DNA from: Pedobacter sp. B4-66
GTDB lineage: Bacteria > Bacteroidota > Bacteroidia > Sphingobacteriales > Sphingobacteriaceae
NCBI RefSeq assembly: GCF_018492665.1
Contig: NZ_JAFVME010000012.1
Location: 186,001 to 250,000 of the forward strand
DNA: 64,000 nucleotides
Direction of reading: 5' to 3'
Shown here piece by piece: positions 25,789-34,622 of this stretch; the stretch's first letter is position 1; every line of letters begins with the position of its first letter. A program made the translations under genes and the position numbers. The notes beneath the pieces were generated by a model, which was given only the letters and a program-made list of their open reading frames with translations, had not been told where the DNA came from and searched no databases.

Positions 25789-26673
25789 TTATTTTACTTT
25801 GGCTACCCCATAAATATCTTTGTTTCTTTTCCTCTCTATACTAGCCGATATAAAGATACTCAACTCATATAATAAGAATAACGGAAGAGCTACCACAAGC
25901 ATTGTAAATGGATCTGCTGTAGGTGTAATCACGGCTGCGATGATAAGAATAATCACAGCTGAATACCTTCTGCTTGAACGCATAAAAGCAGGAGTCATTA
26001 TTCCAAGTTTTGACAAGATGTATATGATCACGGGTAACTGAAAAATAATGCCTGACCCCAGTGTTAACGTCATGATTGATGAAAGATAAGAATCAATTGT
26101 AAAAGTATTTTCAATCTCCGGACTGACAGTGAAGTTGATTAGAAAATTAACAGATAAAGGGCAGACAATGTAATACCCGAAAGTAATACCCGTAAAGAAT
26201 AGTAACGAAGCAAAAGCAACAAAGCCACTTGCTGATTTTCTTTCATTTTCATGCAATGCTGGTTTAATAAAAAGCCAAAGTTCGAATAGTAGATAAGGGA
26301 TGCCGAGTATTATACCCGTCATCACACAGGAGTTCAGCTGGAGTGTAAATTGGCCGGACATTTGTGTGTTGATGATTTTTGCATCAATCTTTGTGATACA
26401 AAAATCAGAGCCAATAGAAGGGAAACGCTCGTATAATTTACACATCATTCGATAGGTCCAGAAACTGGGATTTTTTGGCCCCATAATGATCGTATTGAAA
26501 ATAAAATCAGTATAGTAAAATGCTCCAATGGTAAGCGCCAGAAGAACACCTAATGCGCGCAATAAGTGCTTCCTAAGTACGTCAATGTGGTCAAAGAAAG
26601 ACATTTCTGCTTCTAATGTTTTTCCTTTTTCTTTTATAGCACCAATAAGGTCCCTTTTTTTAGTATCACTCAT
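25789..26673 (-). CDS. tatC: Sec-independent protein translocase TatC
   Basis: TatC recognises twin-arginine signal peptides and recruits TatA. The 294-residue protein has about six membrane helices and the conserved N-terminal segment EMSFFDHIDVLRKHLLRAL. Between the first two helices is a long periplasmic loop with two Cys (MCKLYERF and SDFCITK), typical of Bacteroidota forms, which may be bridged. Its tatA partners are 24 kb away on the other strand. A strong terminator separates it from accC upstream. Confidence 0.95.
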   Translation of the reverse strand: MSDTKKRDLIGAIKEKGKTLEAEMSFFDHIDVLRKHLLRALGVLLALTIGAFYYTDFIFNTIIMGPKNPSFWTYRMMCKLYERFPSIGSDFCITKIDAKIINTQMSGQFTLQLNSCVMTGIILGIPYLLFELWLFIKPALHENERKSASGFVAFASLLFFTGITFGYYIVCPLSVNFLINFTVSPEIENTFTIDSYLSSIMTLTLGSGIIFQLPVIIYILSKLGIMTPAFMRSSRRYSAVIILIIAAVITPTADPFTMLVVALPLFLLYELSIFISASIERKRNKDIYGVAKVK

Positions 26674-26693
26674 GTACGTTATTTGTAAAACAA

Positions 26694-26726
26694 AAATACC
26701 ATTCTATTTTATTCAGAATGGTATTT
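26694..26726 (-). terminator. Terminator of the acc/lipid operon, between accC and tatC
   Basis: A perfect 12-bp inverted repeat (AAATACCATTCT/AGAATGGTATTT) with a 9-nt loop is followed on the minus strand by TTTTTG. It ends transcription after accC. Confidence 0.85.
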
Positions 26727-26754
26727 ACGTTTTAAATCTTATAAATAGTTTTTT

Positions 26755-28095
26755 CTATTCTGAAAATTCGAAGGTTTCCATAAACTTCGTGGTAAAATTA
26801 CCAGCTCTAAAGTTAGGATCTTTCATCAATTTTAAGTGAAAAGGTATCGTAGTTTTTACACCTTCAATAACAAATTCACTTAAAGCACGCTCCATAGTGC
26901 TGATTGCCTCTTCACGTGTTTGTGCAACACAGATTAATTTAGCAATCATAGAGTCGTAGTTAGAAGGAATTTGATAACCAGCATAAACGTGAGTATCAAC
27001 CCTAACACCATGACCTCCAGGAGAGTGGAAATTAGTTATTTTACCAGGACAAGGTCTGAAGTTGTTAAAAGGATCTTCAGCATTAATCCTGCATTCAATA
27101 GCATGCATATCAGGCATATAATTTTTTCCTGAAATAGGAACGCCAGAAGCCACTTTAATTTGTTCTTTGATCAAATCGTAGTTAATTACCTCTTCAGTTA
27201 CCGGATGCTCAACCTGAATACGGGTATTCATTTCCATGAAATAGAAATTGCGGTGTTTGTCTACCAAAAATTCTATGGTACCAGCACCTTCGTACTGTAC
27301 AGCAATCGCACCTTTGATAGCAGCTTCACCCATTTTCTCTCTTAATTCGGGAGTCATGAAAGGAGATGGAGCCTCTTCAACAAGTTTTTGGTGACGACGT
27401 TGGATTGAACAATCACGCTCAGATAAGTGACAAGCTTTGCCATACTGATCACCAATAATCTGGATCTCGATATGACGTGGATCTTCAATGTATTTTTCAA
27501 GATATAATCCGTCGTTGCCAAAAGCAGCACCAGATTCTTGTCTTGCACTATCCCATGCATTTTCAAATTCTTCATCTTTCCATACCACACGCATTCCACG
27601 ACCACCACCACCGGCAGTTGCTTTTAGGATAACAGGGTAGCCCATTTCGTTGGCAATTGCTATGCCCTCTTTAACGCTTTCAAGTAAACCTTCAGATCCG
27701 GGAATAGTAGGAACACCAGCTTTTTTCATCGTCTCTTTAGCCGACGCTTTGTCGCCCATTGAGTTGATTTGCTCGGGTGTTGCACCAATAAATTTAATTC
27801 CGTAATCACGGCAAACTGAAGAGAATTTGGCATTCTCTGATAGAAATCCATAACCTGGGTGAATTGCATCTGCATTAGTTAATTCAGCAGCAGATATAAT
27901 GTTAGGAATGCTCAGGTAAGAATCTTTACTTGGTGGTGGCCCAATACAAACAGCTTCATCAGCAAAGCGTACGTGTAAGCTTTCTCTGTCAGCAGTAGAG
28001 TAAACGGCTACCGTTTTAATGCCCATTTCTTTACAGGTACGAATAATTCGCAAAGCGATTTCGCCCCTGTTGGCAATTAATATTTTCTTAAACAT
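26755..28095 (-). CDS. accC: Acetyl-CoA carboxylase, biotin carboxylase subunit
   Basis: AccC carboxylates the biotin on AccB with bicarbonate and ATP, the first half of malonyl-CoA synthesis. The 446-residue protein shows the N-terminal KILIANRGEIALRIIRTC, IHPGYGFLSENA, the glycine-rich ATP loop KATAGGGGRGMRVV, and the active-site EMNTRIQVEHPVTE. It follows accB after an unusually wide 121-bp gap filled by a REP-like palindrome, and is followed by a terminator. Confidence 0.97.
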   Translation of the reverse strand: MFKKILIANRGEIALRIIRTCKEMGIKTVAVYSTADRESLHVRFADEAVCIGPPPSKDSYLSIPNIISAAELTNADAIHPGYGFLSENAKFSSVCRDYGIKFIGATPEQINSMGDKASAKETMKKAGVPTIPGSEGLLESVKEGIAIANEMGYPVILKATAGGGGRGMRVVWKDEEFENAWDSARQESGAAFGNDGLYLEKYIEDPRHIEIQIIGDQYGKACHLSERDCSIQRRHQKLVEEAPSPFMTPELREKMGEAAIKGAIAVQYEGAGTIEFLVDKHRNFYFMEMNTRIQVEHPVTEEVINYDLIKEQIKVASGVPISGKNYMPDMHAIECRINAEDPFNNFRPCPGKITNFHSPGGHGVRVDTHVYAGYQIPSNYDSMIAKLICVAQTREEAISTMERALSEFVIEGVKTTIPFHLKLMKDPNFRAGNFTTKFMETFEFSE

Positions 28096-28109
28096 ATATT
28101 TTTCCTTTT

Positions 28110-28214
28110 CGTCATCCTGAATTTTCAGGAGTAGTATTTATTGATTTTTTGTCTTCAAGAATGCTACGCACTTTATCTCAATACCTTTATTAGGTACTAA
28201 AATTCAGTATGACG
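28110..28214. repeat. REP/MITE-like palindromic element between accB and accC
   Basis: The 105-bp stretch begins CGTCATCCTGAA and ends TTCAGTATGACG, inverted ends that match at 11 of 12 positions. An internal CCTGAATTTTCAGG hairpin sits at the left end. It fills almost the whole gap between accB and accC. Palindromes starting CGTCAT-CTGAA are, as far as I recall, frequent intergenic repeats in Sphingobacteriaceae genomes. The metF terminator at 47.4 kb shares the core CCTGAATTTTTCAGG. Confidence 0.55.
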
Positions 28215-28216
28215 GA

Positions 28217-28690
28217 TTAAATTGGTTCTACTAAAAACAGCGGTTGATCGTATTCTACTGGTGATGCATTATCAACAAGTACTTTTACGATTCTTCCAGA
28301 AACTTCACTTTCTATTTCATTGAATAATTTCATTGCTTCAATAATACAGATCACTTTACCAGTAGAAACCTCGTCACCAACGTTTACGAACAATGGTTTA
28401 TCAGGACTTGATGAACGATAAAACGTTCCAATCATTGGGGATTTAATAGTGATGTATTTTGAAGTGTCCTCAGCTGCAGGTGCAGATGCTGCCGGAGCTG
28501 CCACCACTTGTGGAGCTGCAGCTGCAGGGATTGCAGACGTAACAACAGGTGCTGGAACAGTAGCATGAACAACTGTTGGGGTCTGATTTGTTTTAATAGT
28601 TATCTTGAAGTCTTCTTGCTCAATAGCGACTTCATTTACGCCCGAACGAGAAACAAATTTAATAAGTTCCTGAATTTGTTTGATATCCAT
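28217..28690 (-). CDS. accB: Acetyl-CoA carboxylase, biotin carboxyl carrier protein
   Basis: The 157-residue protein has an N-terminal helix region (residues 1-35), an Ala/Pro/Val-rich flexible linker (about 36-75) and a C-terminal biotinyl domain. The biotin attachment motif EAMK puts the modified lysine at Lys121. It carries carboxybiotin between AccC and the AccAD transferase, whose genes are not here. The upstream gap of 153 bp to fabH contains AT-rich palindromes. Confidence 0.96.
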   Translation of the reverse strand: MDIKQIQELIKFVSRSGVNEVAIEQEDFKITIKTNQTPTVVHATVPAPVVTSAIPAAAAPQVVAAPAASAPAAEDTSKYITIKSPMIGTFYRSSSPDKPLFVNVGDEVSTGKVICIIEAMKLFNEIESEVSGRIVKVLVDNASPVEYDQPLFLVEPI

Positions 28691-28746
28691 TTTTTGGTGT
28701 TATTTTAAGAAAACAATGTGTTTTAGAATTAACTAAGTTATGATTA

Positions 28747-28804
28747 ATTATTATAATAATCATTATGAGTTTACATTCAAAAAATCGATAAACTTGACTC
28801 ATAA
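28747..28804. promoter_or_regulatory. Palindromes upstream of accB
   Basis: Two dyads lie in the gap before accB: a perfect 14-bp ATTATTATAATAAT (28747-28760), and TTATGAGT (28763-28770) matched by ACTCATAA (28797-28804). They could be operator sites or the stem of a leader RNA for accBC. The FapR consensus is not present. Function unknown. Confidence 0.35.
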
Positions 28805-28843
28805 CGACTTAACAATCTATAAGTTGTATTCTGGTTAAAAAAA

Positions 28844-29833
28844 TTAATATGCCCATTTTAAATAAACTGAACCCCATGTAAAACCACCGCCAAAGGCAGC
28901 AAGTATAATGTTGTCCCCTTTTTTTAATTGGCTTTCCCATTCCCATAAACATAATGGGATGGTACCATTTGTAGTATTACCGTAGCGCTGAATATTAATC
29001 ATAACCTTTTCAGAACCAACACCCATTCTCGAAGCCGTAGCATCAATAATGCGCTTATTAGCCTGATGAGGCACTAACCAGGTTACGTCTTCTGATGTAA
29101 GGTTATTACGATCCATGATTTCAGCAGCAACATCTGCCATATTAGTTACAGCAAATTTAAATACTGCCTGACCTTCCTGATAAACAGAATGTTCATTGTT
29201 GTCAATTGTCTCGTGTGATGCAGGTCTTGCTGAACCACCAGCTTTCTGGTGTAAAAATTGTCTGCCCGAACCATCACTTCTAAGGATAGAATCCATCACT
29301 CCAAAACCTTCTTCATTTGGTTCTAAAAGTACAGCACCACAGCCGTCACCAAAAATAATACAAGTAGTGCGGTCCTGATAGTTGATGATGGAAGACATTT
29401 TATCGCCACCAACTACCAATACTTTTTTGTGCTTACCTGATTCAATGAATTGAGCTCCGGTTGAAACACCATAAATGAAACCGGAGCAGGCAGCCTGAAG
29501 GTCGTAACCCCATGCATTTTTTGCTCCAATCTTATCTGCTAAAATATTAGCAGAGGCTGGGAAAGGTAAATCCGGTGTAGTTGTACAGAAGATGATCAAT
29601 TCAATCTCCTCAGCACCAATCCCACGTTTTTCAAGTAATCCATTAACAGCATGAACTGCCATATCTGAAGTACCTAAACCTTCACCTTTTAGTATTCTGC
29701 GCTCTTTTATGCCTGTTCTGGATGTAATCCATTCATCCGTAGTGTCTACAATCGATTCTAGCTCTTTATTTGTAAGCACGTATTCGGGAACGTAGCCATT
29801 AACAGCCGTAATCGCAGCATGAATTTTACTCAT
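28844..29833 (-). CDS. fabH: 3-oxoacyl-ACP synthase III (KAS III)
   Basis: FabH condenses an acyl-CoA primer with malonyl-ACP to begin fatty acid synthesis. The 329-residue protein has the catalytic Cys116 in LQAACSGFIYG, the His motif WLVPHQANKRI and the Asn motif GNTTNGT, forming the Cys-His-Asn triad. It starts 9 bp after plsX, in the usual order rpmF-plsX-fabH. In this phylum it normally prefers branched-chain primers, which links it to the fused E1 nearby. Confidence 0.96.
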   Translation of the reverse strand: MSKIHAAITAVNGYVPEYVLTNKELESIVDTTDEWITSRTGIKERRILKGEGLGTSDMAVHAVNGLLEKRGIGAEEIELIIFCTTTPDLPFPASANILADKIGAKNAWGYDLQAACSGFIYGVSTGAQFIESGKHKKVLVVGGDKMSSIINYQDRTTCIIFGDGCGAVLLEPNEEGFGVMDSILRSDGSGRQFLHQKAGGSARPASHETIDNNEHSVYQEGQAVFKFAVTNMADVAAEIMDRNNLTSEDVTWLVPHQANKRIIDATASRMGVGSEKVMINIQRYGNTTNGTIPLCLWEWESQLKKGDNIILAAFGGGFTWGSVYLKWAY

Positions 29834-29842
29834 TTTTTGATA

Positions 29843-30784
29843 TTAATTATTAAAAGCGGCCTGTATTTTGCCTACCAAGCCTGTAGTAATCATGTCTCTC
29901 GACTGTAATATCATGTTTTTTACAGCCGTTGGACTAGAAATTCCGTGTCCTATAACAACCGGAGCATTTACTCCAAGAACAGGACTTCCGCCGTAGTTCT
30001 CGTAATTAAAGCGGTCAAAGAATTCATCTTTTAAACCTCTTTTTAAAGTTAATACATAGAAAGATTCTGCAAGTTTAAGCATTACATTTCCAGTAAAACC
30101 ATCACAAACAACAACATCGGCTTTATCGTTAAATAAATCCCGACCTTCTACGTTACCTATGAAGTTAAACAAATTGGTGTCTTTCATCAAAGGGAAAGTT
30201 GCTAAACTCAGCATATTACCTTTTTCATCTTCTTCACCAATGTTCATCAAGGCTACTTTTGGATTATTAATACCCATTACATTTTCTGCGTACAAGCTTC
30301 CAAGTACACCAAATTGTAATAAAGTATCCGGCTTGCAATCAGCGTTCGCACCTACATCCACCATTAAACCTACTCCACCGCTAAGCTTGGGTAAAAAGGT
30401 AGAAAGACATGGTCTGATGATTCCGGGAATAGTTTTTACACTAAAAACGGCACCAACAAGCATGGCTCCCGAATTACCTGCGCTAGCAAATGAATCAAGC
30501 TTACCTTCTTTAAGTAATTGAAAACCTATAGAAATACTGGAATTAGGCTTCTGAACGATAGCCTTAGTGGGATGTTCACCCATACCTATTACCTCCTCGG
30601 TATGAACGTATTCAAAGAGACTCGGATCAAATCCGTTTTCGGAGAGTAAAGGTTTTATCTGCTGCGTATCTCCAATAAGCACTATTTGCTCACCTGGAGA
30701 TAACAATGGATGGGCAGCTATTGCTCCTAAAACATTTGCTTTAGGAGCATAGTCTCCGCCCATTATATCGAGACCTATTTTCAT
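29843..30784 (-). CDS. plsX: Phosphate acyltransferase PlsX
   Basis: PlsX converts acyl-ACP to acyl-phosphate for the first step of phospholipid synthesis by PlsY. The 313-residue protein starts MKIGLDIMGGDYAPKANV and contains TSIGEE-like (NIGEEDEKGN), SAGNSGAMLVGA and CDGFTGNVMLK motifs typical of the family. It lies between rpmF and fabH on the same strand, the classical arrangement. Confidence 0.96.
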   Translation of the reverse strand: MKIGLDIMGGDYAPKANVLGAIAAHPLLSPGEQIVLIGDTQQIKPLLSENGFDPSLFEYVHTEEVIGMGEHPTKAIVQKPNSSISIGFQLLKEGKLDSFASAGNSGAMLVGAVFSVKTIPGIIRPCLSTFLPKLSGGVGLMVDVGANADCKPDTLLQFGVLGSLYAENVMGINNPKVALMNIGEEDEKGNMLSLATFPLMKDTNLFNFIGNVEGRDLFNDKADVVVCDGFTGNVMLKLAESFYVLTLKRGLKDEFFDRFNYENYGGSPVLGVNAPVVIGHGISSPTAVKNMILQSRDMITTGLVGKIQAAFNN

Positions 30785-30882
30785 AGTAAAAAATCAGTTT
30801 GTGTATAAGGTAAAATCACCCTTGTTTCCAGTCCCTAAGTTAAACTTTCAAAGACTTAAAACACAAACTATTTTTCAGAAAA

Positions 30883-31074
30883 TTAACCTATTGAGGTGTT
30901 TTCAATAACTAATTTACCGTTGTAGTACAAGTTACCATCAACGTTGTAAGCGCGGTGAGGTGTGTGGATTGCGCCAGTTGTTTGACAAGTAGCTAAAGAA
31001 GGAGCTTCTGCTTTATAGTGTGTTCTTCTTTTATCTCTTCTACTTTTAGAAATCTTGCGTTTTGGATGTGCCAT
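30883..31074 (-). CDS. rpmF: 50S ribosomal protein L32
   Basis: The 63-residue protein has the L32 signature MAHPKRKISKSRRDKRRTHY followed by a short tail. Only one Cys is present (ATCQ), so the zinc-binding four-Cys form is absent. It is 18 bp after the DUF177 gene, as in most bacteria, where the pair precedes plsX and fabH. Confidence 0.96.
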   Translation of the reverse strand: MAHPKRKISKSRRDKRRTHYKAEAPSLATCQTTGAIHTPHRAYNVDGNLYYNGKLVIENTSIG

Positions 31075-31092
31075 TGCTGATTTATTTAATTA

Positions 31093-31626
31093 TTATTTTA
31101 ATTTTTTTAATGCTGCCCAACGTGGGTCATCATCTTGTTGTTCTTCTTCGTTTTGTGTTCCGACAGAAAGACTTTCCAATCTTGCTATCATTTCCTGGTC
31201 GCATTTCTGGCCATCGCCGTTCTGCTCGCAGATTTTTATATAAGGGACAGATACAGTGATAAATTCATAAAGAACCTCAGATATATCTAATTCACTTTCT
31301 TTTTTATTCAGAACAATGATCTCCAGATCATCACTCTCTAATTCATCTTCAGCAAATTTCACAATCTGCCTCTCCTGAACATTTATTGGTGCTGCAAATT
31401 CGGCTAAACATTTGTCGCAGTCTAAAATTATAGATCCCTCAATGTGGATCTGCAAAATTAGCATTGTTTCCTGTTTGTCTAGTTCAACGCTAGCTTTTAA
31501 ATCACCTTTTTTTACTAAAGAGTATTCAAAAGCATCAAAAAAGCTGTTATCAATCTCAAAGTCAAACTGATGTTTGCCAATTTTTAAGCCTGTAAAAGGG
31601 ATCGAAAATTGTTTTAATGGTTTCAA
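31093..31626 (-). CDS. DUF177 (YceD) family protein
   Basis: YceD/DUF177 proteins are encoded next to rpmF in most bacteria and are linked to 23S rRNA accumulation. The conserved CDKCLAEF pair of Cys and a second Cys pair (CEQNGDGQKCD) suggest zinc binding; the C-terminal WAALKKL motif is typical. The longest frame begins at 31650 with TTG, but a -7 element overlaps that codon. I prefer the TTG at 31626, giving MKPLKQFSIPF and 177 residues. The start remains uncertain. Confidence 0.88.
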   Translation of the reverse strand: MKPLKQFSIPFTGLKIGKHQFDFEIDNSFFDAFEYSLVKKGDLKASVELDKQETMLILQIHIEGSIILDCDKCLAEFAAPINVQERQIVKFAEDELESDDLEIIVLNKKESELDISEVLYEFITVSVPYIKICEQNGDGQKCDQEMIARLESLSVGTQNEEEQQDDDPRWAALKKLK

Positions 31627-31647
31627 TTGTAACAAAATTTTAGCCCG

Positions 31648-31655
31648 CAAATGTA
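31648..31655 (-). promoter_or_regulatory. -7 element (TACATTTG) of the DUF177-rpmF-plsX-fabH unit
   Basis: On the minus strand TACATTTG is an exact TAnnTTTG match; 20 bp upstream reads TTTT, a partial -33. The expected start site near 31641 lies downstream of the longest-frame start codon, which supports the shorter DUF177 protein. Confidence 0.55.
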
Positions 31656-31702
31656 AGAATTAATTTGACATTTCTAAAATGTTATTGAAAAATAAAATCC
31701 TC

Positions 31703-32782
31703 TTAATTTGCGTCATCTTTCATATCTGCAGCAGTTTCTATAATTTTTCCTCCACTGCGTAGTTGATTTTTTAATAATTCTTCCTGTTCTCTTCTGTTTT
31801 TTACAATATGAGTTGCGGCAAAAACAGCTTCTATAAATGAAGTCGGATCAGCAAGATTCTTTCCTGCAATATCATATCCTGTTCCATGGTCAGGGGAGGT
31901 GCGTATAATTTTTAAACCTGCACTATAATTAACCCCTGTACTGAAAGCAATTGTTTTAAACGGAATCAAGCCTTGGTCATGGTACATTGCCAATACAGCA
32001 TCAAACTGTTTGTAACCACCATTGCCAAAAAAACCGTCTGCAGGATATGGTCCAAAACAAATCACACCTTTATCAAAGGCTTCCTGAATTGCAGGTGCAA
32101 TAATGTCTGCTTCTTCTTTTCCTAACAAACCATTGTCGCCTGCATGTGGATTAAGCCCAAGAACTGCAATTTTTGGTTTTTCTACCCAGAAATCCTTTTT
32201 CAGGCTCTCATTCATCATCACCAATTTCTTTACAATCTTGTCTTTGGTAATGCTGCTCGATACTTCAGTAATAGGAATATGTCCTGTTACAACACCAACA
32301 CGAATGTCTTCGCTTATTAAAAACATCAGCACATCATCACTGCCGCTGCGTTCTTGCAGGTATTCTGTATGGCCCGGAAAATTAAAAGTATCAGATTGTA
32401 TATTGTGTTTGTTTATTGGAGCAGTTACCAATGCATCAATGTTTCCATTAATAAGGTCGTCAGTTGCTTTTTCTAAAGATAACAAGGCATATTTACCGCC
32501 GGTTTCATTAGAAACTCCCAGGTCTATCTTTACATCTTCTTCCCAGCAATTAATCAGGTTTGCCTTTTTTGGATTAGCTGCATCAGCACTATTGATCACG
32601 TTGAAAACAAAATCACTTAATCCTAATGCCTTGCGATGATAAGATGCAACTTTAGTATGGCCGTAAACAATAGGCGTACAATAATCAAGGATGCGATTTT
32701 CGGACAAGGTTTTAAGAATAACCTCTAATCCTATCCCGTTTACATCACCTATACTTATACCGATTTTAATTTTATTGCTCAT
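31703..32782 (-). CDS. pdxA: 4-hydroxythreonine-4-phosphate dehydrogenase
   Basis: PdxA oxidises 4-phosphohydroxy-threonine in the pyridoxal phosphate pathway. The metal-binding histidines lie in FPGHTEYLQ, MYHDQGLIPFK and TSPDHGTGYDIAGK. The longest frame starts with TTG two codons earlier; the ATG giving MSNKIKIGISIGDVNGIG fits the family. It diverges from rsmA, an arrangement common in bacteria in one form or another. Length (about 359) is slightly above the usual 330. Confidence 0.95.
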   Translation of the reverse strand: MSNKIKIGISIGDVNGIGLEVILKTLSENRILDYCTPIVYGHTKVASYHRKALGLSDFVFNVINSADAANPKKANLINCWEEDVKIDLGVSNETGGKYALLSLEKATDDLINGNIDALVTAPINKHNIQSDTFNFPGHTEYLQERSGSDDVLMFLISEDIRVGVVTGHIPITEVSSSITKDKIVKKLVMMNESLKKDFWVEKPKIAVLGLNPHAGDNGLLGKEEADIIAPAIQEAFDKGVICFGPYPADGFFGNGGYKQFDAVLAMYHDQGLIPFKTIAFSTGVNYSAGLKIIRTSPDHGTGYDIAGKNLADPTSFIEAVFAATHIVKNRREQEELLKNQLRSGGKIIETAADMKDDAN

Positions 32783-32883
32783 ATCCAAATAGAAAATTTA
32801 GCGCAAATTACAGAATTTCACCTTAATGTTAGTCCGATACTAGTAAAACTTTACTTATTTTGCAGCTTTTAATAGATCAGGAT

Positions 32884-33666
32884 ATGAGTTTGGTAAAGGC
32901 AAAAAAACATTTAGGGCAACATTTTTTAACTGATAAAAAGATTGCGGCAAAAATAGTAAATGGCCTTATTCATACAGATAAGTACAAACAGGTACTTGAG
33001 GTTGGGCCGGGAATGGGAATCTTATCAGATATCTTATTAGAGCGAACAGATTTGGAAACTTTCCTTATTGATATAGATGTAGAATCGTATCATTTTCTGA
33101 AAGAAAAGTACCCTCAGCTAGGTAATAGGCTGATAAATGGAGATTTCCTGGCATTAAATCTTTCAGAGATTTTTCCTGCTAAGTATGCCATCATCGGTAA
33201 TTTCCCTTACAATATTTCTTCTCAGATCTTGTTCAAGATTCTTGAAAACAGAGAACATGTAGTTGAAATGGTGGGGATGTTTCAAAAGGAGGTTGCAGAG
33301 CGTTGTGCTTCTAAAGAAGGTACTAAAGATTACGGTATTTTAAGTGTGCTGATCCAGGCTTATTACGATATTGAATACTTGTTTACTGTTAAACCGGGTA
33401 CATTTAATCCACCTCCAAAAGTAAACTCAGGAGTAATCAGACTTAGCCGAAATAATGTAGAAACATTGCCGTGTGATGAAAAGCTTTTCTGGCGTACCGT
33501 AAAAGCAGGCTTTAATCAACGTAGAAAAACCTTGCGTAATGCGCTTTCAGGTGTCGTACCTAAAGATAAAATGGACGATCATCCGTTTTTTGATAAGCGT
33601 GCCGAGCAGTTGTCTGTTGCAAGTTTTATAGAGCTTACACAGCACTTGGCTTTCCTAACTAAATAA
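32884..33666 (+). CDS. rsmA: 16S rRNA dimethyladenosine transferase RsmA (KsgA)
   Basis: RsmA dimethylates two adjacent adenines in the 3'-terminal hairpin of 16S rRNA. The protein shows KAKKHLGQHFLTD at the start, the SAM-binding VLEVGPGMGIL, the catalytic NFPYNIS motif and the C-terminal FNQRRKTLRNAL. A TTG eight codons upstream is in frame, but a TTATTTTG box (-7-like) overlaps it, so the ATG giving MSLVKAKKHLG is chosen. About 260 residues is normal. It diverges from pdxA over about 100 bp. Confidence 0.95.
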   Translation: MSLVKAKKHLGQHFLTDKKIAAKIVNGLIHTDKYKQVLEVGPGMGILSDILLERTDLETFLIDIDVESYHFLKEKYPQLGNRLINGDFLALNLSEIFPAKYAIIGNFPYNISSQILFKILENREHVVEMVGMFQKEVAERCASKEGTKDYGILSVLIQAYYDIEYLFTVKPGTFNPPPKVNSGVIRLSRNNVETLPCDEKLFWRTVKAGFNQRRKTLRNALSGVVPKDKMDDHPFFDKRAEQLSVASFIELTQHLAFLTK

Positions 33667-33695
33667 ACTGACTCCGCATAAATAGAATTCTAATA

Positions 33696-34622
33696 ATGAC
33701 CAAAAGGAAAATATTAATAGTTGACGATCTGCATCCGATATTTAAAGAAAGTGCCACCGCAATAGGATACGAAGTAATTGATCAGCCATTAATTACAAGA
33801 GCTGAAACACTTGCCATAATTGCTGAATACGAAGGAATAGCTGTTCGTACAAAGTTTTTAATTGATAAAGAACTTTTAAGTGCTGCAACTAAGCTGAAGT
33901 TTGTGGCACGAGCAGGTGCAGGTTTAGATAATATAGACGAGGCTTTTGCAAAAGAAAAAAATATCCAATTGCTAAATGCTCCGGAAGGAAACATGGATGC
34001 AGTGGGAGAGCACGCTACTGGTCTGTTGCTGTCGCTAATGAACAACTTCCGCAAAGCCGATATAGAAGTACGAAATGGCGTTTGGGATAGAGAGGGTAGT
34101 CGTGGATATGAATTAAAAGGTAAAACCGTAGGTATAATAGGCTATGGCTTTATGGGTAAAAGCTTTGCAAAGAAAATGGCAGGTTTTGATGTTAACGTTA
34201 TTGCGTACGACAAATATAAAACAGGCTTTACAGATGCTTACGTCAAAGAAGTAAGTATGGAAGAGATTGTAAAGCAAAGCGATGTGCTAAGCTTACACGT
34301 TCCCCTAACAAAGGAAACCAGACAAATGGTTGATGAAGAGTACTTGCTTCATTTCCGCAAACCTATATTTTTCATCAATACCGCCAGAGGTGAGGTGGTA
34401 AATACCAAAGCTGTTTTAAATGCTATTAAAGCAAATAAAATACTTGGAGCAGGACTGGATGTACTCGAAGTAGAGAAATTCCCTGCTTTAGGAACTCAGG
34501 ACTGGTATCAGGAGTTAGTTAAGTCCGACAAAGTGATACTAACCCCACACGTTGGCGGTTGGACTTTCGATTCTTACCGTAAAATATCAGAAGTGCTTGC
34601 CGAGAAGCTAAGCAGCTTATAA
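33696..34622 (+). CDS. D-2-hydroxyacid dehydrogenase (phosphoglycerate dehydrogenase-like)
   Basis: This NAD-dependent dehydrogenase of 308 residues has the Rossmann motif GIIGYGFMGKSFAKK and the catalytic Arg, Glu and His in NTARGEVVN, LDVLEVEKF and TPHVGGWTFDS. No ACT domain follows, so it is the short form. 3-Phosphoglycerate is one likely substrate, but glyoxylate or hydroxypyruvate reductase activity cannot be excluded. It follows rsmA by 29 bp. Its stop overlaps the stop of the convergent M1 gene by 6 bp. Confidence 0.88.
   Translation: MTKRKILIVDDLHPIFKESATAIGYEVIDQPLITRAETLAIIAEYEGIAVRTKFLIDKELLSAATKLKFVARAGAGLDNIDEAFAKEKNIQLLNAPEGNMDAVGEHATGLLLSLMNNFRKADIEVRNGVWDREGSRGYELKGKTVGIIGYGFMGKSFAKKMAGFDVNVIAYDKYKTGFTDAYVKEVSMEEIVKQSDVLSLHVPLTKETRQMVDEEYLLHFRKPIFFINTARGEVVNTKAVLNAIKANKILGAGLDVLEVEKFPALGTQDWYQELVKSDKVILTPHVGGWTFDSYRKISEVLAEKLSSL

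Noticed and set aside
32103..32639. 178-codon + strand frame opposite pdxA
   Set aside because: Antisense of pdxA, whose metal-binding motifs are intact.
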